37,301 nucleotides of DNA from Bacteroidales bacterium UBA4893 (GTDB lineage Bacteria; Bacteroidota; Bacteroidia; Bacteroidales; P3). A model generated the notes under the pieces. The model was not told where the DNA came from and searched no databases. It worked only from the letters and a program-made list of their open reading frames with translations. The position numbers were made by a program, and so were the translations under genes. This document shows positions 1 to 8,119 of this stretch, one piece after another (position 1 is the stretch's first letter; each line of letters opens with the position of its first letter). The stretch is from contig DHCV01000015.1 in NCBI GenBank assembly GCA_002399025.1, forward strand, positions 4,109 through 41,409, in the 5' to 3' direction.

Positions 1-315
1 TATATTGATGAGAAGATTGCAAATTATATTACAGATATTGTTTTTGCGACTCGTTTCCCTAAGGAAAATAATTTGGAAAAATTAAGCTCTTACATTAGTT
101 ACGGAGCTTCTCCAAGAGCAACAATAAATTTAGCATTAGCTTCTCGAGCTTATGCTTTTATTAAGAGAAGAGGCTATGTTATTCCTGAAGATGTTAGAGC
201 AATCTGTTTGGATGTTATGCGTCATAGGATTGGCTTAACTTACGAAGCAGAGGCTGACAATATAACTACCGAAGATATAATTAATGAAATTATAAACAAG
301 GTTGACGTTCCTTAA
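1..315 (+). CDS. MoxR-family AAA+ ATPase, C-terminal part (5' end outside window)
   Basis: The reading frame is open from base 1, so only the last 104 residues are visible. They look like the C-terminal helical lid of a MoxR-type AAA+ ATPase: the GASPRA segment fits the sensor-2 arginine region, followed by helices with RAYAFIKRRGYVIPEDV and a typical MoxR tail (DVMRHRIGLTYEAEA). The Walker motifs must lie upstream of the window. MoxR ATPases are thought to act as chaperones that remodel or load von Willebrand A (vWA) proteins. This fits the location: the stop codon is 3 bp before a DUF58 gene and the whole Bat operon follows. An internal TTG at 73 is not the start, because conserved lid sequence precedes it. 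Confidence 0.9.
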   Translation, partial: YIDEKIANYITDIVFATRFPKENNLEKLSSYISYGASPRATINLALASRAYAFIKRRGYVIPEDVRAICLDVMRHRIGLTYEAEADNITTEDIINEIINKVDVP

Positions 316-318
316 AAG

Positions 319-1185
319 ATGGAAGAGGATTTATTAAAGAAAGTTAGAAAGATTGAAATAAAGACCAGACGTTTGTCTAAAAACATATTCTCTGGACAGT
401 ATCATAGTGCCTTTAAAGGAAGAGGTATGTCTTTTAGCGAGGTAAGGGAATATAATTACGGAGATGAAGTAAGAAGCATTGATTGGAATGTTACTGCACG
501 TTTTAATCATCCTTATGTTAAGGTTTTTGAAGAAGAAAGAGAACTTACAGTTATTCTTTTAATTGATGTTAGTGGAAGTACTTTCTTCGGAACTAATGGA
601 AACTTGAAATCAGATATTATAACAGAGATTGCTGCAGTTTTAAGTTTTTCTGCTATTGCAAACAATGACAAGGTTGGTGTAATATTCTTTAGTAATAAGG
701 TAGAAAAATACATTCCTGCTAAAAAAGGTTCTTCTCACATATTAAGAATAATAAAAGAATTGATTACCTATAAGCAGAGTAATACAAAAACTTCATTCGA
801 TATTCCACTTAAGTTTATGAATAATGTTATTAAGAAACGTTCAACTTGCTTCCTAATAACTGATGCTTTTGGGCATTTTGATGATTCTTTAGAGATAATT
901 TCCCGTAAACACGATTTTTCAACAATAATTGTAAGAGATAAGAAAGAAGACATAATACCTTCAATTGGTCTAGTTAGTTTATTTGACAACGAAACTGGAA
1001 AGAAAATGTGGATCGACACTTCGGATAAGAAACTATTGAAGCATTTTTCAGAACAAAGAAACAAACAAGATTATTTCTTAAAACAAAAGCTCAATCGTCT
1101 TGGCATTGACAGTATAATGGTTTATACAGGAGAGGATTATATAAGGTCTTTAATAAAATTATTTGAAAGAGGAGGACGTTTATGA
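319..1185 (+). CDS. DUF58 domain protein with vWA-like fold
   Basis: This 288-residue protein belongs to the DUF58 family that accompanies MoxR. The hallmark stretch YNYGDEVRSIDWNVTAR is at about residues 45-61. A vWA-like core follows, with a MIDAS-type DVSGS at 83-87. No signal peptide or membrane segment is evident, so it is probably cytoplasmic. DUF58 proteins are presumed partners or substrates of MoxR. The ATG at 319 lies 3 bp after the moxR stop, and the gene overlaps the next one by four bases (ATGA), which suggests translational coupling. The molecular role in the Bat system is not established. Confidence 0.92.
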   Translation: MEEDLLKKVRKIEIKTRRLSKNIFSGQYHSAFKGRGMSFSEVREYNYGDEVRSIDWNVTARFNHPYVKVFEEERELTVILLIDVSGSTFFGTNGNLKSDIITEIAAVLSFSAIANNDKVGVIFFSNKVEKYIPAKKGSSHILRIIKELITYKQSNTKTSFDIPLKFMNNVIKKRSTCFLITDAFGHFDDSLEIISRKHDFSTIIVRDKKEDIIPSIGLVSLFDNETGKKMWIDTSDKKLLKHFSEQRNKQDYFLKQKLNRLGIDSIMVYTGEDYIRSLIKLFERGGRL

Positions 1186-2093
1186 AAAGGCTTTTTACCC
1201 TATTATTCTCATTAATTATTTTCAATACTTCTTTCTCTCAGCCAATAATTCCAAATATTAGCAAGTCAAAGTTTCAGATTGGGGATCAGGTTGTTTATTC
1301 TTTTTCTATTCCTGTTGAGAAAACAAATGAAATGAGTGTGTATATGCTTGTTGAAAAGAAGGATAGCTTGGAGATTGCTAAGCAAACTATAGACACTGTT
1401 CAAAGAAATGGGAAGAAGTATCTGGATGTAAAGTATTATTTTACTTCATTTGTTGAGGGTAAGCATAAGATAATTAATCAAAATGGCAGAAGCTTTGAAT
1501 ATGAAGTTATTCCCTTCCCTATTGATACTACTAGTTATGAGATAAAGGACATTAAAGCAAATCTTAAGGAGCCGTTTAACATAAGTGAAATAATGCCAAT
1601 TATTATTTGGCTGCTTATAGCAATTGGTTTTATTGTTTTAGTTTATTTCCTATTCAAGCTTTGGAAGAAATACAGAAAAACAAATATTAAGGAAGTATTT
1701 GTTAAGCCTAAACCAAGTCTCCCTGCTCACGTTATTGCCTTAGATTCTCTTGAAAAATTAAGGCTAAAACGACTTATTGAGAATAATAGAATAAAAGAGT
1801 ATTACTCAGAAATATCTGAAATTTTAAGAATATATCTTAATAATAGATTTTCAATGATGGCAATTGAAATGACTACTCAAGAAATACTTGCAATTATTAG
1901 TATGAATGAGCAGATTAATGAAGATTCTTTTAAATTAATCAAAGAAGTTTTGGAATATTCTGATTTGGTTAAATTCGCAAAGTACATTCCTTCATTACAT
2001 ATTAGTGATAAATGTATGCAAGATGCAATTGAGTTTATTCAAAACACAAAACTTATAATTGAGAACAAAGAAAAGGAGGAAGAAAATGATTAA
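1182..2093 (+). CDS. Bat-operon membrane-anchored protein of unknown function
   Basis: This 303-residue protein sits between the DUF58 gene and batA, a position that usually holds a conserved hypothetical gene in Bacteroidota Bat operons. An N-terminal signal peptide (MKRLFTLLFSLIIFNTSFSQ) is followed by a roughly 110-residue periplasmic domain that looks beta-rich. A single transmembrane helix lies near residues 137-160 and is followed by a basic stop-transfer stretch. The C-terminal half is a cytoplasmic helical domain resembling the tail of BatD (compare the region after the membrane helix in the gene at 4820). A GGAGGA ribosome site at 1171-1176 precedes the ATG, which overlaps the upstream stop. 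Its function is unknown; the layout suggests a transmembrane adaptor of the Bat complex. Confidence 0.85.
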   Translation: MKRLFTLLFSLIIFNTSFSQPIIPNISKSKFQIGDQVVYSFSIPVEKTNEMSVYMLVEKKDSLEIAKQTIDTVQRNGKKYLDVKYYFTSFVEGKHKIINQNGRSFEYEVIPFPIDTTSYEIKDIKANLKEPFNISEIMPIIIWLLIAIGFIVLVYFLFKLWKKYRKTNIKEVFVKPKPSLPAHVIALDSLEKLRLKRLIENNRIKEYYSEISEILRIYLNNRFSMMAIEMTTQEILAIISMNEQINEDSFKLIKEVLEYSDLVKFAKYIPSLHISDKCMQDAIEFIQNTKLIIENKEKEEEND

Positions 2094-3075
2094 TGGTTTT
2101 GAGTATCCTTATTTCTTACTTTTATTAGTAATAATACCTTTGCTTATTGCTTTTCAGATATTTTACGATAAAAAGCAATATTCAAATATTCACTATTCTC
2201 AACTTACTCCCTTTGAAGGTTATTCCAAATCATGGAGGGTTAAATTAAGGCTTCTGCCTAATTATCTTAGATATTTGGTTCTTGCTCTATTGATTATTGC
2301 AATAGCTAGACCACAATCATACTTGAGTAAGGACGAAATGAATATTGAAGGAGTTGATATTGTTGTTGCATTAGATATTTCTGGTTCAATGCTTGCAGAA
2401 GATTTTAAGCCTAACAGATTGGAAGCTGCAAAGGATGTTGCCAAAGATTTTATGCAGGGAAGACAAACAGATAATATAGGATTAGTTGTTTTCTCTGGAG
2501 AAGCTTTTACACAGTGTCCACCAACTACTGACCACAGAATGCTTTTAGAGCTAACCTCTAAGGTAGAAAGTGGAATTATTGAAGATGGGACTGCAATTGG
2601 TGATGGTTTGGCAACTGCAATCAACAGAATGAAAGATACTAAGACTAAAAGCAAAACAATTATTCTCTTAACTGATGGAGTTAATAATATGGGAGCTATT
2701 GATCCATTAACAGCAGCAGAGATTGCTAAAGATTATAAAATGAGAGTTTACACAATAGGCATAGGGAAGATTGGAATGGCTCCATATCCTTTCCAAACTC
2801 CTTTCGGTAAACAATATCAAAATGTTGAAGTAAATATTGACGAACCTCTTTTAAAGGAAATTTCAAACATTACTGGAGGTAAGTACTTTCGCTCAACAGA
2901 TAAGAATTCTCTTCAAACCATTTTTAAGGAAATTGACAGCATGGAGAAATCAATTATTGATGTATCTTACTATAAACTTAAAAAAGATTTAGCCCTCCCT
3001 TTTCTAATTGGTGCTCTTTTAGTTTTGATTGCTGAAGTGTTATTGAGAAGAACCATTTTAAGAACAAATCCATAG
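2086..3075 (+). CDS. batA: BatA, vWA-domain aerotolerance protein
   Basis: This is a membrane protein of 329 residues. Two hydrophobic helices near the N terminus (about 9-26 and 61-76) are followed by a vWA domain with a complete MIDAS motif (D97-I-S99-G-S101), the conserved threonine region (GTAIGDG) and a LLTDG strand. A last hydrophobic helix (about 303-321) is at the C terminus. The frame extends upstream to 2059, but the ATG at 2086 is chosen because AGGAGG at 2074-2079 sits six bases ahead of it. It overlaps the previous gene by eight bases. BatA is part of the Bat complex first linked to aerotolerance in Bacteroides fragilis; the biochemical role is still unclear. Confidence 0.95.
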   Translation: MINGFEYPYFLLLLVIIPLLIAFQIFYDKKQYSNIHYSQLTPFEGYSKSWRVKLRLLPNYLRYLVLALLIIAIARPQSYLSKDEMNIEGVDIVVALDISGSMLAEDFKPNRLEAAKDVAKDFMQGRQTDNIGLVVFSGEAFTQCPPTTDHRMLLELTSKVESGIIEDGTAIGDGLATAINRMKDTKTKSKTIILLTDGVNNMGAIDPLTAAEIAKDYKMRVYTIGIGKIGMAPYPFQTPFGKQYQNVEVNIDEPLLKEISNITGGKYFRSTDKNSLQTIFKEIDSMEKSIIDVSYYKLKKDLALPFLIGALLVLIAEVLLRRTILRTNP

Positions 3076-3077
3076 AT

Positions 3078-4118
3078 ATGATTAGAACAGAATTTCCAGA
3101 AGCATTATATCTCTTAATACTAATTCCTGTATTTTTTGTTATACATTATATATATATTAGGAGAAAAAAACAGAGATTAAAACGATTTGTAGATAACGAA
3201 TTAATAAATACAATAGTTCCAGAACTTTCTTATGGTAAGCTTTGGACTAAATTTATTCTTTTAAACTTAGCTTTTATGTTTCTTGTAATTGCCATTTCAA
3301 ATCCTCAAATTGGAACATCTATTGAAAAGAGCGAAAGAAAAGGAACTGACCTAATGATATGTTTGGATATTTCAAATAGTATGTTAGCAGAGGATATTAA
3401 GCCAAATAGGATATCTAGGGCTAAGCAATCTTTAAATTCTTTGATTGATCAATTAAGCAATGATAGAATTGGAATAGTTATTTTTGCAGGTAGTGCGTAT
3501 GTTCAACTTCCAATAACCAATGATTATAGTGCAGCAAAGACCTTTATTGATATTATTGATCCTTCAATGATTTCTAATCAAGGAACTGCAATTGGAGAAG
3601 CTTTGGAAATTGCAAACGAAAGTTTTGGAGAAAAAAATAACAATAAATCAAGAAGCATAATTCTCATCTCTGACGGAGAGGATAATGAAGAGGAAGCTGT
3701 TAACATTGCTAAGAAAATTGCTAAAGATGGGGTTATAATAAATACAATAGGTTTAGGATTAGCTGAAGGAGCATTAATTCCAATTAATAAAAAAGGTGCA
3801 AGTAAGATAGAATATAAAAAAGATGCAAATGGTTCATATGTGATGACCAAACTCAATGAAGATATTCTTAAGGATATTGCTACTTCTGGTAATGGAGTCT
3901 ATATTAAAGCTAATAATGCCTCCATTGGATTAGACAATATTCTTGCAAGAATTAATAAAATGGATAAAAACGAATATCAAGCAATAGCATATAAAGATTA
4001 TGAAAATAGATTTTATATCTTTGCATTTATTGCACTATTGTTTTTAGTTATTGAGTTTTTTGTTTTTGAAAAGAAGAATAAATATATTAATAGGAAGTTT
4101 TTCTTTGGAAAAGAATAA
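3078..4118 (+). CDS. batB: BatB, vWA-domain aerotolerance protein
   Basis: This 346-residue paralogue of BatA lies 2 bp downstream of it. The architecture is the same: an N-terminal helix (about 8-26), a second helix (about 57-74), a vWA domain with MIDAS D97-I-S99-N-S101 and a following GTAIGEA segment, and a C-terminal helix near 313-331. BatA and BatB share the phrase SMLAEDxKPNR directly after the MIDAS, showing descent from a common ancestor. They are expected to display their vWA domains on one face of the inner membrane and to bind partners through the metal site. The TPR protein BatC follows after 9 bp. Confidence 0.95.
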   Translation: MIRTEFPEALYLLILIPVFFVIHYIYIRRKKQRLKRFVDNELINTIVPELSYGKLWTKFILLNLAFMFLVIAISNPQIGTSIEKSERKGTDLMICLDISNSMLAEDIKPNRISRAKQSLNSLIDQLSNDRIGIVIFAGSAYVQLPITNDYSAAKTFIDIIDPSMISNQGTAIGEALEIANESFGEKNNNKSRSIILISDGEDNEEEAVNIAKKIAKDGVIINTIGLGLAEGALIPINKKGASKIEYKKDANGSYVMTKLNEDILKDIATSGNGVYIKANNASIGLDNILARINKMDKNEYQAIAYKDYENRFYIFAFIALLFLVIEFFVFEKKNKYINRKFFFGKE

Positions 4119-4127
4119 GATGAATTT

Positions 4128-4811
4128 ATGAAAAAGTATATTTTTTTAGTTTTAATTGTGTTTGTTCTTACTTCTTGTGAGAAAGAAAAGAATTATTTGC
4201 GAGAGGGCAATAAGGACTTTGAAGAAAAACATTATGCAGAAGCTGAAGATAATTATCGGAAATCCCTTAATGTTGATAGTAATTATGTTAAAGCACAGTA
4301 TAATCTGGCTAACTCTACATACAAACAAAACAAAGAGGATCTATTTAATCAATCACTTTTGTATTATGACAAGGTCTTATCTAAAGACAGTATTTCTGAC
4401 ACAGCAATTAGAGCTAACACATTTTATAATAGAGGAAATACAAACTTCAAAATTGCTATCTTGGACTCGATTGAAAAAGGTGATAGGTTTAATGATGGGT
4501 TAAAAAAAGCAGTTGAAGATTATAAACAAACCCTCAAAATTAATCCTCAGGATAGTTCAGCAAAATACAATCTTTCTTTGGCAATGAGATTGCTTAAGCA
4601 AAATCAACAACAAAACAAGCAAAAACAAAAGAAAGATGACCAAAAGCAAGAACAAAAGCCAAAAAATCAAGAACAAAACAAGCCAAAACAAAACCAAGAT
4701 AATCAAAGGATGTTAGAGGCTCTAAAAAACAATGAAAGAAACACTTTGGAAAAGCTAAAAAAAGAAAAGGATAAAAAAATTATTAATAACAGAAATAATA
4801 AAGATTGGTAG
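4128..4811 (+). CDS. batC: BatC, TPR lipoprotein of the Bat operon
   Basis: This 227-residue protein starts with a lipoprotein signal peptide whose lipobox LTSC places the modified cysteine at residue 17. Tetratricopeptide-like repeats follow, recognisable from YAEAEDNYRKSL, VKAQYNLANS and a later ALKINPQ-type repeat. The C-terminal 70 residues are low-complexity, dominated by K, Q, N and E, and probably form an extended or coiled segment. BatC is taken to be a protein-protein interaction partner of BatA, B and D. The overlapping frame in this gene is a shadow of the A-rich 3' half. Confidence 0.9.
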   Translation: MKKYIFLVLIVFVLTSCEKEKNYLREGNKDFEEKHYAEAEDNYRKSLNVDSNYVKAQYNLANSTYKQNKEDLFNQSLLYYDKVLSKDSISDTAIRANTFYNRGNTNFKIAILDSIEKGDRFNDGLKKAVEDYKQTLKINPQDSSAKYNLSLAMRLLKQNQQQNKQKQKKDDQKQEQKPKNQEQNKPKQNQDNQRMLEALKNNERNTLEKLKKEKDKKIINNRNNKDW

Positions 4812-4819
4812 GTTTTATA

Positions 4820-6676
4820 ATGAAAAGGACTATATTTTTATTCATATTTTCAACCCTAGGTTTGTTAGGATTAAAATCATTTGCCCAAGACATTAGTTTT
4901 AATGCATCAGGTCCTTCGGTAATTGGTGTAGGAGAGCAGTTTAGAGTTGTTTTTACTATTAATTCTGATAATATTTCAAAATTTGTTGCTCCTAATTTTG
5001 GGAATTTTGATGTCTTAGCTGGACCAAGCACTTCAAGAAGATCTTCTTTTAATATGGTTAATGGAAGAACAACAAATACTTCATCTACAAGCTTTACTTT
5101 TGTACTAAGTGCGAATAAGGAAGGTGTATTTAATATTGGTGGAGCAAAAATTAACGTCAATAATGCTACTTATACTTCCAATTCACTCACAATCAAAGTG
5201 CAGAAAAACCCAACACAAGCCCAAAGAGCACAAACTCAAAGTGGATATTCTCAAAACCAATCCTATCAACAACCTATTACTGTTTTGGATGATAAAGCAT
5301 TATTTATTAGAGCAAGTGCTAATAAATCTAAGGCATATATTGGAGAAGAAATAATAATTACTTACAAACTATATACCCTTGTAAATATCTCAGAGTATCA
5401 AGTTAAAAGAATGCCAATAAATAAAGGGTTTTGGATTGAGGAGATTGACATGTCACAAGATCCAACCATTAACACAGAAACTATTGATGGGAAAAGATAT
5501 CAAGTAGCAACTCTTAGAAAAGTTATTGCTTATCCTCAACAATCAGGTAAATTAACGATAGCTCCACTGGATATTGATGTTGTTGCACATATTGCATCTA
5601 GAAATCAAAGAAGAGTTTCTACGGGAGATCCATTCTTTGATTCGTTTTTTCAATCCATGGGACAAACAGGATACGAAAAGGTCAAAAAAAGTATAAAATC
5701 TCATAGTATTAATGTTGATGTTACAGAACTTCCAAAAACAAACCTCGACTTTTCTGGAGCTGTTGGAAATTTCGAAATATCAGCAACAGCAAATCCTCTT
5801 GAATGTAAAACCAACGAAGCTATTACTCTTAGATATACTATTTCAGGTTCAGGCAATTTAAGTCTTATTGATAAGATAAATTTGAATATACCAGAGGATT
5901 TTGAATCCTATAATCCAACTATAGATGATAATATTAATAAAACTCAGAATGGAGTTAATGGGAAAAGAACATTTGAATACATATTAATCCCAAGAGTTCA
6001 AGGTGAGTTTAAAATACCTAAGGTTAATTTTACATATTTTGATGTCAAGACGAAAACTTATAGAACCGTTTCAACTAATGATTTTACATTAAAGATTTCT
6101 AAAGGAAAAGACGAACTCAGCGGTTTAGCACAACAAATGAGCGAAAGAGAAAAATATGTAAATAGAGACATTGAACATATAATAACAAAACATTCAAAAT
6201 TTAACTCCATTAATTCTTCAGTTTATAACAATACTTATTTAATTATTATTTTCCTTACTCTTCCTCTCATTACAATAGGATATATTATCTTCAAAAACAA
6301 ATCAATCAAAAAGAATAGCGATGTTTCTTATGTAAAATACAAGAAAGCCACTAAGGTTGCAATGAATAGGCTAAAGAAGGCAAAGAAATATTTAGACAAT
6401 CAACAAAAAGATGACTTCTATACCGAAATTGCTCAAGCAACTTGGAACTATCTTTCCGATAGGTTTAAAATTGTGAAAATGGATTTAAGTTTCGATAACG
6501 TTAAAGAAATTTTAAGTAAAAGAAAAATCAATGAAAACACTATTGAGAACCTTATTTCTCTTTTGAATAATTGCGAATATGTAAGATTTTCTCAAGGAGA
6601 AGAAGTGCAAAAAATGGATAGCCTATATGAGCAAGCTATTAATTCATTGTCTGATATTGAAGCTCAAATAAAATAA
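4820..6676 (+). CDS. batD: BatD, Bat-operon exported membrane protein
   Basis: This protein has 618 residues when started at the ATG at 4820. A TTG at 4805 is in frame, but it would add five residues before a normal signal peptide (MKRTIFLFIFSTLG...SFAQ) and would overlap batC, so it is rejected. After the signal peptide comes a long extracytoplasmic region of predicted beta-sandwich repeats. It includes the characteristic BatD phrases GEEIIITYKLYT, FWIEEID and FEYILIPRVQGEF. One transmembrane helix near residues 471-490 leads to a cytoplasmic helical tail that resembles the tail of the gene at 1182. The family is usually described as an oxygen-tolerance (BatD) protein. Confidence 0.93.
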   Translation: MKRTIFLFIFSTLGLLGLKSFAQDISFNASGPSVIGVGEQFRVVFTINSDNISKFVAPNFGNFDVLAGPSTSRRSSFNMVNGRTTNTSSTSFTFVLSANKEGVFNIGGAKINVNNATYTSNSLTIKVQKNPTQAQRAQTQSGYSQNQSYQQPITVLDDKALFIRASANKSKAYIGEEIIITYKLYTLVNISEYQVKRMPINKGFWIEEIDMSQDPTINTETIDGKRYQVATLRKVIAYPQQSGKLTIAPLDIDVVAHIASRNQRRVSTGDPFFDSFFQSMGQTGYEKVKKSIKSHSINVDVTELPKTNLDFSGAVGNFEISATANPLECKTNEAITLRYTISGSGNLSLIDKINLNIPEDFESYNPTIDDNINKTQNGVNGKRTFEYILIPRVQGEFKIPKVNFTYFDVKTKTYRTVSTNDFTLKISKGKDELSGLAQQMSEREKYVNRDIEHIITKHSKFNSINSSVYNNTYLIIIFLTLPLITIGYIIFKNKSIKKNSDVSYVKYKKATKVAMNRLKKAKKYLDNQQKDDFYTEIAQATWNYLSDRFKIVKMDLSFDNVKEILSKRKINENTIENLISLLNNCEYVRFSQGEEVQKMDSLYEQAINSLSDIEAQIK

Positions 6677-6693
6677 TTAAGCAAATGATGTTT

Positions 6694-7443
6694 ATGAAAA
6701 AATTTATATATTTAATTCTTCTTTTGTTGTTCAGTGGAAGTATTATTGCCCAATCATCAGAATTATTATTTGAGAAAGGCAATCAAGCATATAATAACAA
6801 GCAATATGAGCAAGCCTTGAAAAGTTATTTATTGATTGAAAAAAGTAAAAATATTTCTGCTGAATTATATTATAATATTGGAAATACATATTTTCGTCTT
6901 TTTGACTACACAAATGCTATCCTGTATTATGAAAGGGCTATTCTTTTAAAACCAAATAATCAAAATATAAACACTAATCTTAAAATTGCTAAGGCACGAC
7001 TTAAAAGTGATGTATACGTTATGCCTAATTTCTTTTTAACAGATTGGTGGAATAAGATTTCTAATCTCTTCGCTGCCTCGACATGGACGATTATTTCTAT
7101 TACCTTACTTCTAATAACTTGTATAGTCTTTATTTTTTACTATTTTTCCTATAACAGAAAAAAAATATTATTCTATTCTTTTATTTTTCTTAGTTTCTTG
7201 TTTGTTGTTTCTTGTTTTGCAGGTTTTACCCGTCAAAGCATTATGCAGTCAAAAGATAAAGCTATTGTTTTTGGGGAAGGTATAATGGGAAAAGATTCTC
7301 CTGACGATAACTCCACTGATAAAGTCAAAATTGTTAAAGGGCAAAAAATAAAGATTATTGACAAAAGTAGCAATTGGATTAAAGTTAAAACAGAGGACGG
7401 CAAAGAGGCTTGGATTAAAAATAACAATATTGTGATAATCTAA
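6694..7443 (+). CDS. batE: BatE, TPR and SH3 domain protein
   Basis: Three in-frame ATGs occur at 6685, 6688 and 6694. The last is favoured because it gives a clean signal peptide (MKKFIYLILLLLFSGSIIAQ) and 249 residues. TPR-type repeats follow (FEKGNQAYNNKQYEQALKSY, YYNIGNTYFRLFDYTNAILYYERAI). Two hydrophobic helices come next (about 123-144 and 152-171). A C-terminal bacterial SH3-like domain ends in KVKTEDGKEAWIKNNN. BatE closes the Bat operon and is 17 bp after batD. The protein probably lies in the inner membrane with TPR and SH3 parts available for binding partners. Confidence 0.92.
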   Translation: MKKFIYLILLLLFSGSIIAQSSELLFEKGNQAYNNKQYEQALKSYLLIEKSKNISAELYYNIGNTYFRLFDYTNAILYYERAILLKPNNQNINTNLKIAKARLKSDVYVMPNFFLTDWWNKISNLFAASTWTIISITLLLITCIVFIFYYFSYNRKKILFYSFIFLSFLFVVSCFAGFTRQSIMQSKDKAIVFGEGIMGKDSPDDNSTDKVKIVKGQKIKIIDKSSNWIKVKTEDGKEAWIKNNNIVII

Positions 7444-7464
7444 TAATTATTTAAGTCAATCAAA

Positions 7465-7881
7465 ATGAGTGAAACTATTGAACACAAAGGTAGAGTATCA
7501 GACATACAAGACAATAAGATTATTGTAACAATAATATCAAAATCTATGTGTGCCTCTTGTCATGCTAAGGGAGCTTGTATCTCTGGAGACTCAAAGGAAA
7601 AAATTATTGAAGTTAAGACAAGTAATTTATCAAATTATATAATTGGAGATGAGATTACTGTATGTTTGGAAAGAAAAATTGGATTCAAAGCGGTTCTAAT
7701 AGGGTTCTTCTTTCCTTTCTTAGTTTTAATTTCTGTCTTTATACTCGCTTATATTTTTATTTCTCCAAATAGTGAAATTATTACTGCTGCAATTTCTCTT
7801 TCTGCAGTTACCCTATATTATTTTATTATTTATCTACTAAGGAATAAGATTGAAAAAGAATTTCACTTCAAAATTAAATAA
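7465..7881 (+). CDS. rseC: RseC/MucC-family (SoxR-reducing) membrane protein
   Basis: This 138-residue protein has the family layout of a small N-terminal domain with a cysteine cluster (C-A-S-C-H-A-K-G-A-C, about residues 29-38) and two membrane helices (about 74-95 and 98-119). RseC/MucC proteins were named for effects on sigma-E. In Bacteroidota they usually stand just before the rnf genes and are linked to the Rnf complex or to SoxR reduction, with the cysteines presumably redox-active or binding a cluster. No rnf gene follows here; the next gene is an unrelated secreted protein. It lies 21 bp after batE and may be cotranscribed with the Bat operon. Confidence 0.85.
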   Translation: MSETIEHKGRVSDIQDNKIIVTIISKSMCASCHAKGACISGDSKEKIIEVKTSNLSNYIIGDEITVCLERKIGFKAVLIGFFFPFLVLISVFILAYIFISPNSEIITAAISLSAVTLYYFIIYLLRNKIEKEFHFKIK

Positions 7882-8045
7882 AATATTTTCTCTCATATTT
7901 TTTAATGCCTCACTACCACCAAAATTAAGTCACACATATTAAAAATTAAAGTTGAAATTTTCTAAAAAAGCTTATCTTAAAGGAAAATAATCTGTATTTT
8001 TTGAAATTCCAGAGATTAATTTTTACAAAAAACACTTTAAAATTG

Positions 8046-8073
8046 TTTGGTAAAAGAATTATTTGTACTTTTG
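8046..8073 (+). promoter_or_regulatory. Bacteroidota-type promoter for the secreted propeller gene
   Basis: TTTG at 8046-8049 (-33 element) and TACTTTTG at 8066-8073 (-7 element, matching TAnnTTTG) lie 16 bases apart, slightly short of the usual 17-23. Transcription would start near 8080, leaving about 40 bases of leader before the ATG at 8120. The rest of the 238-bp gap after rseC is AT-rich; no clear terminator was found there. Confidence 0.6.
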
Positions 8074-8119
8074 CTCATTAAAATTGGAATTAATTTAAAA
8101 GCAATAAAATAATAGATTT

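Noticed and set aside
2059..2085. Upstream extension of batA (nine extra residues)
   Set aside because: A strong AGGAGG sits just before the ATG at 2086, and the extra residues (MRTKKRRKK) overlap the previous gene and would precede a membrane helix that starts the protein normally.
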